A stretch of DNA of 64,000 nucleotides from Bacteriovorax sp040376855 (GCA_040376855.1 JBEIPV010000002.1:3129-67128), one strand, 5' to 3'. Shown: positions 32,694 through 41,640, numbered from the stretch's first letter. Translations and numbers: made by a program. Notes: generated by a model not told the origin, from the sequence alone.

Positions 32694-34709
32694 TTATAGG
32701 AATTCACATAGATCGATTGATTGATCTTCGCGCTTAATCGTGATTTCGATCTTACGTTCGATATCCTCACCTTCTTTCTTGAAGAATAACTCGTAGCTCG
32801 CAGGTGCAAGACTTCCGTATGCATCCAGGTTTAAAGGGAAGGCCACACCAAACTCTTGTTTCATTGGCACTGGACTTACTCTCTTTTCACCATAAATTTC
32901 AAAACGTAATTCACCTTTTGCACTACATTCTGCAGAAGTGTAAACATATCCATAAGCAATCGCCGGAGTTTCAGGAATTTCTACTTCAAACGTAGAGTTA
33001 TTTCCTAAGTTCATTTCTTTGATGAAATGTTTTCTTCCTTCGATCTGAATTCTTACTGTAAACGGCGCTCCTACCGGAACCATTACAGAATTTAATAAAT
33101 CAACGTCAGCTTTAGTCCCATTGATGAACACTTGCATCTTTTGTTTATCAAAATGAGTCAGCATCATTTTAGCTGATCCACTTAACTCATCTGTCTTAGC
33201 TTCAGTTTGTGCCGGCTCTCTGTTTTTTGCATGATCTTCAACAACGGCCTTTGCTACCACTGGTGCCATTTCTGGCTCTGCAAAAAATGATGTATAAAAG
33301 TAAAATCCACCACCAGCAATGAATGCCAACATAGCGGCATAAGTTCCGGCCGAAGTCTTTTGCTTCGTCGTCGTTTTTGTCTCAGTTTTAAGAACTTTTG
33401 TTTGTTCTTTTTTCAGACCACCAATCGTCGACTTTGTCTGTGCCCCTCTTTTCAGGCCAGTCATCGTACTGTCATTGATATCTGCAATCTTTCTCGACAT
33501 CGTATTGTCATCAAAAGAGTTTGTCTTCTCTCTTGGAGCAACGGCCGATTTTTTAACCGTGATTGTATTTTTCTTTTTCTCAGTCGTTTCGAAACCAAAA
33601 TCCAGGACAACTTCTTTTTTGGCCCCTGAATTTGAATCCAGACCCGTCGAAGTTCCAGAAGAAGAACCGCCTTCTGAATTATTAGATCCACGCTCGACTT
33701 CTTTCTTAACATCTTCCAGGAAAGGCTTGATATCGATCTTACCGAATTCAAACATTTTTTCGCGGTCTTTTTTAATTTCATCACGGAACAATTCCTGAGC
33801 GAAATATGAAAGATCGGTAGCGTTGAAATCAGGGTATTTTGCATATAAAAACTTCATCAAAGCTCTGTTCATCTGATCAAGATTTTCATAGCGCTTAGAT
33901 CTGTTTTTACTTAATGCTTTTAATACGATCTCATCCAGTTCTTTTGGAACATTTGGATTGATTGATGAAGGAACTGGAATTTTACATTCCTGAATCTTCT
34001 TTAATACGGCCAGATCGTTATTTTCTTTGAATAACTTTCTCGAACATAACATTTCCCACAGAGTGATCCCCAGTGCGAACTGATCGTAACGAGCGTCTAG
34101 CTCTAACCCTTCCAGGTATTCCGGAGCAAGGTAAGAAAGTTTCCCCTTGATCGTTCCTGCTTGAGTTGATTCTGAATTTGTTTGTGACTTCGCAATACCG
34201 AAGTCAATGATCTTAACTGACCCATCGTACGTAAGCATGATGTTATGTGGAGAAATATCACGGTGAATGATATTAGCTTCCTGACCAGTTAACTTATCTC
34301 TGAATGTGTGAGCGTAATAAAGCCCCTGACATGCTTGCGAGATAATATAAGTCGAGATTTCGACTGGAAATACGAATTTGCGTTCTTTTAGTTTATCCAG
34401 GTACTCTTTTAAGTTACGTCCATCACAGTACTCCATCGCAACGAAAAGTTGCCCTTTGTTCATACCGTAATCGTAAGTCTGAATAACGTTCGGGTGAATT
34501 AGACCAAAAGTAACTTTGATCTCATCCATAAACATGGTCTTGAAAGCTTCATCTTTAGAAAACTGCGGCTGGACCATCTTGATGGCCACAACTTTATCCG
34601 CCTGCTCACCTAAAAAGCGTGCACGACAAATTTTTGCCATACCGCCATCGACTAGGTGGTCGAGGATAAGATAACGCCCGAAGCGTTCGCGTTTAGTTTC
34701 TGATGACAT
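32694..34709 (-). CDS. Membrane-anchored Ser/Thr protein kinase (PknB type)
   Basis: The 671-residue protein has an N-terminal Hanks-type kinase (about 12-285) with an ATP-binding Lys in VAIKMV (Lys44), catalytic HRDISPHN (Asp151, Asn156) and DFG (169-171), all intact. A Ser/Gly/Lys-rich juxtamembrane segment (about 330-450) leads to one membrane helix at roughly 455-475 and an external region of about 190 residues with beta-rich PEGA-like features (FTVRIQIEGRKHFIKEM). It is probably active and senses an envelope signal. It could phosphorylate FHA ligands such as the DgcB-like protein 3.5 kb away, but no direct link is visible. A sigma-28-like promoter lies upstream. Confidence 0.9.
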   Translation of the reverse strand: MSSETKRERFGRYLILDHLVDGGMAKICRARFLGEQADKVVAIKMVQPQFSKDEAFKTMFMDEIKVTFGLIHPNVIQTYDYGMNKGQLFVAMEYCDGRNLKEYLDKLKERKFVFPVEISTYIISQACQGLYYAHTFRDKLTGQEANIIHRDISPHNIMLTYDGSVKIIDFGIAKSQTNSESTQAGTIKGKLSYLAPEYLEGLELDARYDQFALGITLWEMLCSRKLFKENNDLAVLKKIQECKIPVPSSINPNVPKELDEIVLKALSKNRSKRYENLDQMNRALMKFLYAKYPDFNATDLSYFAQELFRDEIKKDREKMFEFGKIDIKPFLEDVKKEVERGSNNSEGGSSSGTSTGLDSNSGAKKEVVLDFGFETTEKKKNTITVKKSAVAPREKTNSFDDNTMSRKIADINDSTMTGLKRGAQTKSTIGGLKKEQTKVLKTETKTTTKQKTSAGTYAAMLAFIAGGGFYFYTSFFAEPEMAPVVAKAVVEDHAKNREPAQTEAKTDELSGSAKMMLTHFDKQKMQVFINGTKADVDLLNSVMVPVGAPFTVRIQIEGRKHFIKEMNLGNNSTFEVEIPETPAIAYGYVYTSAECSAKGELRFEIYGEKRVSPVPMKQEFGVAFPLNLDAYGSLAPASYELFFKKEGEDIERKIEITIKREDQSIDLCEFL

Positions 34710-34729
34710 TTTTAAAGCTCCCGACTTCT

Positions 34730-34756
34730 ATATCGGTAAAATGCACCAAAAACTTA
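34730..34756 (-). promoter_or_regulatory. Candidate sigma-28 (FliA) promoter for the Ser/Thr kinase
   Basis: Minus-strand TAAG (34756-34753), 15-bp spacer and ACCGATAT (34737-34730), close to the flagellar-sigma consensus TAAA-N15-GCCGATAA/T. The predicted start near 34723 leaves a short leader that begins just before the GGGAG ribosome site. Confidence 0.4.
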
Positions 34757-34770
34757 AATTTATATCTTGT

Positions 34771-35292
34771 TTAGTTTACGATCTTTTCGCTGAAGCCAGG
34801 AAAGTTAAAAATCAAAGGTTTATCGTTCTTTTCAGGGCGGCAAATTCCATAGAGTTGGTATAAACGAAGTGAATTCATTTCTGAATCTGGATGTTGAATG
34901 AATTGTTTTTTAAAAGAGACTAGTTCAATTTTTTTATAACCTGAGCGATCTAGTTGCTCATTTAAGTACGAGTACGGGATTATTTTAGTATCCTGTGAAT
35001 AGGCCAGAACGATTCTGAAGTCCCCACATTTTCCGATCATGTCCAATTCATCTTTTGAAAACCAAAAATTAAAACTCGATTGTGGTTCAATCGTTCCAAG
35101 CATTAGATCAAACTGTAATGTCAGCTCGTGGTACCAAGACACTCTTTTTAAACTTAAATTTTCCTTCCAGACCTTATCCCCTGCAGTTCCATTTTTTACC
35201 AGGAAAAGACCTTCTTTCACTGTATTTTTACTAAGGTTTGCACACGAAGCAAAAGTTAAAAGAGTCAGAAGTACTATAGAGATTTTTTTCAT
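34771..35292 (-). CDS. Lipoprotein, function unknown
   Basis: The start is ATG at 35292, overlapping the upstream stop by 4 bp (ATGA); it begins a lipoprotein signal MKKISIVLLTLLTFASC with the lipid-modified Cys at residue 17. The mature 156 residues look like a compact alpha/beta domain with repeated aromatic and hydrophobic strands (VSWYHELTLQFDLML, SSFNFWFSKDELDMI), and no known motif. It is the last of three co-transcribed genes (GYF protein, hydrolase-like protein, this lipoprotein). The Leu at +2 after the Cys (CANLS) has no Asp, so outer-membrane sorting is expected under the E. coli rule. Confidence 0.75.
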   Translation of the reverse strand: MKKISIVLLTLLTFASCANLSKNTVKEGLFLVKNGTAGDKVWKENLSLKRVSWYHELTLQFDLMLGTIEPQSSFNFWFSKDELDMIGKCGDFRIVLAYSQDTKIIPYSYLNEQLDRSGYKKIELVSFKKQFIQHPDSEMNSLRLYQLYGICRPEKNDKPLIFNFPGFSEKIVN

Positions 35293-36194
35293 GATTGAAT
35301 CCATTCTGCAATGTCGTTAAACACGATGATATTATCTTTTTCATTATACAAGTCATGCTTAAGATTTGAATACTTCTTTTCTGACAATAGGTCTTTTTTA
35401 AGCCCTTTTGAGAATGAATCCATTCCTCTTGGAAGAAGGTACGGACTTTCACTTTGCAAAATCAGGGTCGGCCTGTCTAAAAAATAAGAATCCTGAAAAA
35501 CGCTCTTCATTTTTAAATTGATGCACTTAAAAGTCTGAAAAGTTGGCTTCCTGACAATTAAAGGATCTTCCATATATAGACCCTGCTCTTTCGGATGAGT
35601 CAGCATTTCTTCGGGAAGATAAATTTCAAATGGCCTCGTGGTTTTCATCATGGACTCAAGTGAGACCACTTTATTCATCAGCTTATTTTGAATATTCATC
35701 ACTGGAGAATTAAAGTTCAAAATAAAATTTGAAAGAACTAATTTATCAATTTTATTTTTAAGATTCTCATCAAAGCGGTTCATTAAATCCAGCAAACTAA
35801 GAGCACCTAATCCTTGCCCTAAAGCAATCCATCTCTCATCAGGCCCTTTATCGATCGACTTAAAAACAAAGGCCACATCGTTCACCAGGTGACTGAATTC
35901 TTCAATATGCCCTCTGGTACCTGAACTAAGTCCATGTCCCAAAAAATCCATCATAACAAAACTAACATCAGGATGATGAGACTTAAACCAATTGATTAAT
36001 CCGTAAAAACGACCATGATAAGAGGCCAGGTCATGAAATAAAAAAATGGTTAAAGGATTCTTTGATTTTTTATGTGCTTTTATCTTTTTTAAATAGATTT
36101 GCTGATTAGAAAACGAAGAAGTAAAGTGAGTGACCGATGCCCCACCACTCAACTCCTTCCATTTTAATAATTCTTCATTTTTATTAGACTGCAT
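35289..36194 (-). CDS. Alpha/beta hydrolase-fold protein lacking catalytic Ser and Asp
   Basis: The 301-residue protein follows the serine-aminopeptidase/monoacylglycerol-lipase pattern: an oxyanion-hole strand FLFHDLASYHGRFYGL, then DFLGHGLSSGTRGHIEEFSHLVND, then the nucleophile elbow. There the expected G-x-S-x-G reads GQGLG (126-130), with Gly128 in place of the Ser. The later strand that should supply the Asp reads LILQSESPYL, with no Asp, whereas the His block KHDLYNE is kept. No signal peptide is present. It is probably not a hydrolase and may bind a ligand or a partner protein. It overlaps both the GYF-protein gene upstream (11 bp) and the lipoprotein gene downstream (4 bp). Confidence 0.78.
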   Translation of the reverse strand: MQSNKNEELLKWKELSGGASVTHFTSSFSNQQIYLKKIKAHKKSKNPLTIFLFHDLASYHGRFYGLINWFKSHHPDVSFVMMDFLGHGLSSGTRGHIEEFSHLVNDVAFVFKSIDKGPDERWIALGQGLGALSLLDLMNRFDENLKNKIDKLVLSNFILNFNSPVMNIQNKLMNKVVSLESMMKTTRPFEIYLPEEMLTHPKEQGLYMEDPLIVRKPTFQTFKCINLKMKSVFQDSYFLDRPTLILQSESPYLLPRGMDSFSKGLKKDLLSEKKYSNLKHDLYNEKDNIIVFNDIAEWIQS

Positions 36195-37110
36195 GATTAA
36201 GCATTATCTTTTTTGCATCTGAATCCAGGTCTACAAACTGGCACTCGATTGCTTGATCTTTTTTATTGTAACTTTGTACTTTCACCTGAACATTTTTAGC
36301 TTTAATTTCACTTCCTACATAGAGAGAAGCCTTTACTATTTTATCCTGAAATTCTGAAAATGGTCCTGCCCCAAGTAGAACAGCTTCTTTAACTCCCGCT
36401 TTTTTCACAATCGTCACTAAGGGAAGTGGTGAAGAATCAAAAACCATAATCAAAGGAATTTCAGATAACGAAATCCCTGACAATGAAATCCCAATGTATT
36501 CATCATTCACCGGAGTGTCCTGAAGTTTTGTCCAGCTGCTCATTCCTGCTGAATAAACTAACGTATGTAAGTTCACACGTTTTTCTGCCAGAGCTTCTTT
36601 AAGCTCTACCATTGAATAAGGCCCATAGATATCATCAGCTGAATGTCTGCGGTCTTTCCCGATTTTAACAAAAAATAATTCTTCATTTGGATTTACAGTG
36701 CTCCAGTCAAAAGAAAACTTAACTTCAGGAGATCCTTTTTCTTCTGCTCTAAACTGTGCAAGATTAATTTCACGAGTAATTTCTTTCGGCTCTGCTTTAG
36801 GTGTTTCCTTTTTTACAGGAGCTTTAAGTTCAAACTTATCTTCAACAATATTTTCTAAGATTGTTTCTACTTTCTTTTGAATAGGCAATGGAGCTGATTC
36901 AATAACAGCAGCACTCTCTTCAATTGGATTATCAAATTTTAATTCCGCAACATCTCTCAGTCGCTCCCAATTAACGAAACCCTTTTTCCAGACATATGTA
37001 TCAGTTGTAATTTCACCATTCGTAAACAGAACTTGTAAGGCAGCAACACTTACGGGGCCTACACGCTCACTACCTACAACGTAATACCAGTTAACCATCG
37101 AGTCCCCCAT
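36184..37110 (-). CDS. Protein with two GYF-like domains
   Basis: The N-terminus is a GYF_2-type domain (about 5-55) with WYYVVGSERVGPVSVAALQVLF and W-K-K-G-F-V-N-W. A second, more diverged copy (about 150-210) reads IYGPYSMVELKEALAEK and ends SAGMSSWTKL. Between them is a Lys/Glu-rich linker, and after them a domain of about 90 residues that resembles PilZ-like folds only in strand pattern. GYF_2 domains are thought to bind proline-rich peptides or partner proteins. The start may be ATG 37110 or ATG 37098; neither has a clearly better ribosome site. It is the first gene of a three-gene unit with the pseudo-hydrolase and a lipoprotein. Confidence 0.75.
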   Translation of the reverse strand: MGDSMVNWYYVVGSERVGPVSVAALQVLFTNGEITTDTYVWKKGFVNWERLRDVAELKFDNPIEESAAVIESAPLPIQKKVETILENIVEDKFELKAPVKKETPKAEPKEITREINLAQFRAEEKGSPEVKFSFDWSTVNPNEELFFVKIGKDRRHSADDIYGPYSMVELKEALAEKRVNLHTLVYSAGMSSWTKLQDTPVNDEYIGISLSGISLSEIPLIMVFDSSPLPLVTIVKKAGVKEAVLLGAGPFSEFQDKIVKASLYVGSEIKAKNVQVKVQSYNKKDQAIECQFVDLDSDAKKIMLNHAV

Positions 37111-37213
37111 GTTTTCATCCTTATATACAATTTCTTTTTCTATTTTAACGCTTGGAAATCACAAAGAAAGGGTTGAACATTTTTCCCCTGCAGGACTAAT
37201 TTCCTCAACTATC

Positions 37214-37240
37214 TCAAGAAATTCTACAAATGGCCGATAA
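37214..37240 (+). promoter_or_regulatory. Candidate sigma-28 (FliA) promoter for the VWA-like lipoprotein
   Basis: TCAA (37214-37217), 15-bp spacer and GCCGATAA (37233-37240). The -10 matches the E. coli FliA consensus at all eight positions and the spacing is ideal; the -35 differs from TAAA at one base. The predicted leader is about 48 bases. Confidence 0.5.
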
Positions 37241-37294
37241 GCCTTAGGTAGACTTATGAGCTTAAGACTTGATTTCAATGGATATAGGTAAATT

Positions 37295-38791
37295 ATGAAG
37301 TTATTTATTAAACGAACTCTTTTTTTAGCGACTTCTCTAGTCGTTCTTTCGTCATGTGCGAAGGAAGAATTTTCCGCTAAAAAAGCGAAACAAGAAACAA
37401 GTAACTCAGAAGCACTAGAATATTCGGCCACACTTTGTGCTCAATCAACACTTATCAGACCTAAAGTTGATATTCTTATGTTGTGGGATAACTCTTCAAG
37501 TTTCAACTTCGTAACACCTGCCACGAAAGCGGCGATGTCAAACTTGATTACCAGTGTTTCGGAAAAATTCGATTATCACATTTTATCTGCTCCTCTGGTT
37601 CCGGCCGGAGCAAGCTCAACATCAGGCTCTTTATATGAAGCTCAACTGGTTGTTAAAGATAATGTAGGACTTTCAGGAAATGCTCTTCCAATCGTTAGAA
37701 CGAAAGAAAGTGCAGTCGCAAGTCTGGCGTTTTCACCAGGGCCGGGTTCAACTGAGGCCGGTGTAAGTAGAACAATCGCAATGCTTAGAGATAACAGGGC
37801 CAATGGGATTTTTAGAAATGGTGCTTATACAATCATCGTAGTTATTTCAAACGAAGATGAGAAGATGTGTACAAATTGTAACAGCCAGACAGCTGACAAT
37901 AATTACATCAATCCTAAAATCGCTGAGCTTTTATCAATTCGTGGACACGTTAACCAACCAAATGATGGATTGCTAAACTCTGCTATGATGAGATTCATTA
38001 ATATTTCACGATTAACTTCGTGTTCAAATATTGGTGGATCAGTTAACTACATGTACAGAAAAACGGCCAAAGATATCTACAATGCAACTTATGCAAATGG
38101 ATGGCCTCAAGCTAATGATCACTTAAGTCCGGCCCTTCCAGGTTACCCGGATAGTTACAACCTTTGTAACATTAATTTCTCAAACATCTTTGACGGAGTT
38201 AACACGGCCATTAAAGAAACATTAATCAAGCACAAGTATGACCACTGGCCACTGGCGGGCGCAGCTCAAGCTGTCGATCCAGATTCAGTAAGAGTTTACC
38301 AATCAGGAACTGTAGAACTACTTAACAGAAAATTTAACAATACAAATGATGGTTTCGAAGTTCTAGTTGACGGAAATGATAACGCTCAAAACTTTATTGG
38401 AAAAAACACTCGCTACTACCCAACAGCAGGTGAACCTTTTGATGGTAAATTAATCAAACTCTACAACAACGACAGAGTGACTTTCCCTGATTGTTTAATC
38501 GTGAAATACACTGAACCAAAAGCAACTTTTGGGTACATCTATCTTCAGTACGGTAAGCCGAATCTTGCAACAATGCAGGTAAAGATCGACGGTGTGGATG
38601 TTCCACAAAGCTCGACTGATGGTTGGGATTATATGGGACTTCAGTATGTAAATGCACTAGACCCGGATCTTAAAATCGCCAATATGAGCCCGACACTGTC
38701 TTCAGGGTATTTTTTAAGACTGAATGGATCTTTTATGAAAAGAAACAATGTAAAACACACATTCACTGTCTATTACACATCATCTAACTAA
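37295..38791 (+). CDS. Lipoprotein with VWA-like domain
   Basis: The 498-residue protein starts with a lipoprotein signal (MKLFIKRTLFLATSLVVLSSC). From about residue 55 it has the start of a von Willebrand A fold: VDILMLWDNSSSF, with the metal-binding D-x-S-x-S motif, then FDYHILSAPL and, later, YTIIVVISNEDEKMC. Four cysteines near the middle (CTNCNS and others) could form disulfides. The last 150 residues are a beta-rich domain without a recognised family. VWA domains bind protein ligands through metal; a surface adhesion or complex-assembly role is plausible inference. It appears to be a single gene, converging on the cNMP-binding gene with 2 bp between stops. Confidence 0.78.
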   Translation: MKLFIKRTLFLATSLVVLSSCAKEEFSAKKAKQETSNSEALEYSATLCAQSTLIRPKVDILMLWDNSSSFNFVTPATKAAMSNLITSVSEKFDYHILSAPLVPAGASSTSGSLYEAQLVVKDNVGLSGNALPIVRTKESAVASLAFSPGPGSTEAGVSRTIAMLRDNRANGIFRNGAYTIIVVISNEDEKMCTNCNSQTADNNYINPKIAELLSIRGHVNQPNDGLLNSAMMRFINISRLTSCSNIGGSVNYMYRKTAKDIYNATYANGWPQANDHLSPALPGYPDSYNLCNINFSNIFDGVNTAIKETLIKHKYDHWPLAGAAQAVDPDSVRVYQSGTVELLNRKFNNTNDGFEVLVDGNDNAQNFIGKNTRYYPTAGEPFDGKLIKLYNNDRVTFPDCLIVKYTEPKATFGYIYLQYGKPNLATMQVKIDGVDVPQSSTDGWDYMGLQYVNALDPDLKIANMSPTLSSGYFLRLNGSFMKRNNVKHTFTVYYTSSN

Positions 38792-38793
38792 TT

Positions 38794-39834
38794 TTAAGCT
38801 TTCGCCTTCAACTCGTTCACGCGGTTGAGGGCGTTCATAAAACGAACTACCGGATACATCTGCCTCATCTTATCAATGTTGATCATCGTCGATATAGAGT
38901 TGTTCTCCCCCATACGATACTCTCCACACCACTTGGCATTTTTGGCACCTTGAAAATCATCCAGAGTGATCCCCATGTTGTATTCTTTGAAGTAGCTCAC
39001 GATTTTTGTCAGTTCGATATCGACTTGCCCATCGATCACCGGAAGAGATGCACACTCTTCCATAACCTTGATGATGAACTTTTCACATTTAGGTGAGATG
39101 ATAAGTTTTTTATCTTCACGCAGTCCACGTTGAGTATTGAAAAAGACCTGGAAGATCCTGAAAGTTTCAGGCTCTCTGGTATTCAGGATTTTTGTTCCAT
39201 CAGCTTCATTCACTGTCACTTCAACGATCTTCTCATCTACTAGTAACTGAATAAACTCTTCCATCTTCGCTTCATTGATATTGAAAATATCCAAAGCATA
39301 AGTTTTGATCTGGTTGTAATTGATGTAGCGTCTTCCGTCTTTGTTTTCACCAAGACTTTTGAAAGTTAAGAAAAGCACTGAAAGAATTTTTACAACGTCT
39401 GCGGCCTGAAAGAATTTATAATCAGAAGAAAATCCCACTGAATTATTTTCAAGTGCTCTGACTCTGTCGTTAGTAGTACGTAGTCGTTCTGCCAGAGTTC
39501 TCACCACAGTTTGAAACCATGGTGATAAACCTGTCATTGTTTTATCTAAAATTGCGAATGAGACTTCGATGATTTCTACCGGCGTAATCGCAGCGGCAGA
39601 AACACTTCTCGTTTTTGATTCAGGATCGAAGTAGGCCATCTCACCTAAAACTTCTCCAGCGCGAAGGACAGCGATTTCAACAAATCCTTTTCCTTTCGGA
39701 AGGAATAATCGAAGCTGCCCTTTTTGTACAATGTACATCGAGTTGGCACTGTCGCCTTGGTTAAAAAGAATTTCCCCCGGAGCTAATGATCTGGGTCCTG
39801 ATTTTTTTACTGGCGCTGCTGAACTTGCTGTCAT
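38794..39834 (-). CDS. Cyclic-nucleotide-binding-domain protein
   Basis: The N-terminal part (about 15-130) is a cNMP-binding domain, with LAPGEILFNQGDSANSMYIV and the phosphate-binding cassette GEMAYFDPESKTRSVSA including the key Arg. The remaining 215 residues are helical, with a possible winged-helix arrangement at about 140-260 (NYNQIKTYALDIFNINEAKMEEFI); they do not match the standard Crp helix-turn-helix and I cannot name the domain. It could regulate transcription or another process in response to cAMP or cyclic di-GMP. AAGGA precedes the ATG. It follows the thiolase gene by 31 bp on the same strand and may be co-transcribed. Confidence 0.82.
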   Translation of the reverse strand: MTASSAAPVKKSGPRSLAPGEILFNQGDSANSMYIVQKGQLRLFLPKGKGFVEIAVLRAGEVLGEMAYFDPESKTRSVSAAAITPVEIIEVSFAILDKTMTGLSPWFQTVVRTLAERLRTTNDRVRALENNSVGFSSDYKFFQAADVVKILSVLFLTFKSLGENKDGRRYINYNQIKTYALDIFNINEAKMEEFIQLLVDEKIVEVTVNEADGTKILNTREPETFRIFQVFFNTQRGLREDKKLIISPKCEKFIIKVMEECASLPVIDGQVDIELTKIVSYFKEYNMGITLDDFQGAKNAKWCGEYRMGENNSISTMINIDKMRQMYPVVRFMNALNRVNELKAKA

Positions 39835-39865
39835 CTCAATCCTTGAGGATGGTTTTTATTTTGTA

Positions 39866-41023
39866 CTAAAGTCTTTCTAGTACAAGAGCTAGTGCTTCTC
39901 CACCACCAATACAAATCGCGGCCATACCGTATTTTGCTTTTTTGTTTTCCATTGCGGTCATCAAAGTCACAACAATTCTAGTACCCGAGCATCCGATTGG
40001 GTGGCCTAAGCTCACTCCACCACCGTAAATATTTACTTTACTGTGATCTAATTTTAACTCTTTCATGGCCGCTAGTGCAACCACTGCAAAAGCTTCATTC
40101 ACTTCGAACAAATCAATTTGATCAACTTTAAGATTAGCTTTAGCAAGGGCCTTGTTAGCAGCTTCAATTGGAGCTGTTGAAAACCATGTTGGGTTCTGAG
40201 CGTGGCTTGCGTATGAAACGATTTTAAATTTTGCTTGAGACTTATACTCTTCTCCACCAAGAACAACTGCTGCTGCTCCATCGTTGATTGTCGAAGCGTT
40301 CGCTGCTGTGATTGTCCCATTTTTATCGAAAGCAGGTTTTAATGCCGGCATTTTTTCGAAGTTAGCTTTTCCCGGACCTTCATCAGTTGAAACAACAGTG
40401 TCCCCTTTTGGACCTTTAATTGTGACTGCTGCGATTTCAGAGTTAAAGATTCCATCTTTTTGAGCGGCCTGAGCACGCTTAAAAGACTCAACTGAATAAG
40501 CGTCTTGCTCTTCACGGTTAGAATATTTTGCCGCTGCTTCTTCAGCACAGTTCCCCATCGGACGGTTTGAATACACATCCCATAGACCATCCCATTGCAT
40601 AGAATCTTTCATTGCTCCGTCACCAAACTTAATTCCATTTCTAGAATTCATCAGTAAGTGAGGGGCCATCGACATATTTTCCATCCCACCGGCAACAACA
40701 ACTTTGTTATCTCCAGCAAGGATTGATTGAGCACCCATGATGATTGTTTTTAATCCTGAACCACAAACCTTGTTCACAGTTGAACATGGAACAGATTCTG
40801 GAAGACCAGCAAATAGAGCTGCCTGACGAGCTGGAGCTTGTCCAACACCCGCAGTGACTACGTTCCCCATGAAAACTTCATCTACTTTATTAAAATCCAT
40901 TTCAGCTTTTTTAAGAGCAGCTTCGATCGCCACAGCACCAAGTTTCGGCGCTGATACCGTGCTAAGAGATCCCATAAAACTTCCGTTTGGTGTACGTGCT
41001 CCAGATAAAATATAAACGCTCAT
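39866..41023 (-). CDS. Acetyl-CoA acetyltransferase (thiolase)
   Basis: The 385-residue enzyme has the thiolase active-site blocks: Cys87 in NKVCGSGLKT, the internal GGMENMS, the NEAFA motif and the C-terminal GGGVSLGHPIGCSGTR with the His and second Cys. It condenses two acetyl-CoA or cleaves 3-ketoacyl-CoA. With the hydroxybutyryl-CoA dehydrogenase, crotonase and acyl-CoA dehydrogenase at 42981-45794, it supplies all four steps between acetyl-CoA and butyryl-CoA, or the reverse degradation. GGGAG precedes the ATG at 41023. Confidence 0.95.
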   Translation of the reverse strand: MSVYILSGARTPNGSFMGSLSTVSAPKLGAVAIEAALKKAEMDFNKVDEVFMGNVVTAGVGQAPARQAALFAGLPESVPCSTVNKVCGSGLKTIIMGAQSILAGDNKVVVAGGMENMSMAPHLLMNSRNGIKFGDGAMKDSMQWDGLWDVYSNRPMGNCAEEAAAKYSNREEQDAYSVESFKRAQAAQKDGIFNSEIAAVTIKGPKGDTVVSTDEGPGKANFEKMPALKPAFDKNGTITAANASTINDGAAAVVLGGEEYKSQAKFKIVSYASHAQNPTWFSTAPIEAANKALAKANLKVDQIDLFEVNEAFAVVALAAMKELKLDHSKVNIYGGGVSLGHPIGCSGTRIVVTLMTAMENKKAKYGMAAICIGGGEALALVLERL

Positions 41024-41101
41024 AAATAATCTCCCGTCTTAATTGCTTAATATTTCAAAAATTTCCCTTCATTAAACCATAAACCCCGCTTGTTGGAAAC
41101 A

Positions 41102-41130
41102 TTGCAAAGCTCCCTATTTTAGGGTACAAA
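41102..41130 (+). promoter_or_regulatory. Candidate sigma-70 promoter for the 41159 gene
   Basis: TTGCAA (41102-41107), 17-bp spacer and TACAAA (41125-41130). The expected start lies about 22 bases before the ATG, leaving room for the GGAG ribosome site. Confidence 0.45.
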
Positions 41131-41158
41131 ACAGTCTCTTTTTCATTGGAGATCACCT

Positions 41159-41617
41159 ATGTTTTCACGCTTAGACCACGAATCAAAGGCCGTCATTTTC
41201 CCTAAAGATTGGGCAGAAGGGCTAAAACAAATTCTTCTTAATATTTATGGCGAACAGGCCATTAAAAGCGAAAAAACTTTCGAAGTTTTCGGTTTTTCTT
41301 ACCCAAGCGAAGCGCTTTTAATCATTTCATACGTTGGACTGGATAAGTTTGAAACTCCTGTCACATTGTTTTTATCAAGTGACTTAAATGACAAGATGGC
41401 CGCTGATAAAATTATAGAGACTATGTTTGATAGTGCCGGAGTCTTCTTTGATTCATATTTTGCAACTGAAGAAACAGAAGATGAAATCTGGGATGACTAC
41501 GTTTTAGACTGGCAAGATGCTGAGTTTGGAAGTGATAAAATTTTCTACAAAGTGACGAGAGAAAATGTAGGTCTAACAATGGCAGCAGATGCACTTTTAG
41601 GTGAAATTGCTGAATAG
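41159..41617 (+). CDS. Small acidic cytoplasmic protein, function unknown
   Basis: This 152-residue protein has no signal peptide or membrane segment. It reads as an alpha/beta domain with strands such as FEVFGFSYPSEALLIISYVGL and VTLFLSSDL, and a strongly acidic block EETEDEIWDDYVLDW (about 103-117). I recognise no family. It is a single gene with its own promoter-like sequence, GGAG ribosome site and terminator, and it stands between the oppositely transcribed thiolase and histone-like genes. It may belong to the same functional set, but the sequence gives no evidence for that. Confidence 0.72.
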   Translation: MFSRLDHESKAVIFPKDWAEGLKQILLNIYGEQAIKSEKTFEVFGFSYPSEALLIISYVGLDKFETPVTLFLSSDLNDKMAADKIIETMFDSAGVFFDSYFATEETEDEIWDDYVLDWQDAEFGSDKIFYKVTRENVGLTMAADALLGEIAE

Positions 41618-41640
41618 TAGAAATTAATACAAAATGACTA

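Noticed and set aside
33360..33844. Several frames on both strands inside the Ser/Thr kinase linker
   Set aside because: They lie in the low-complexity juxtamembrane region of an intact kinase gene and have no start signals.
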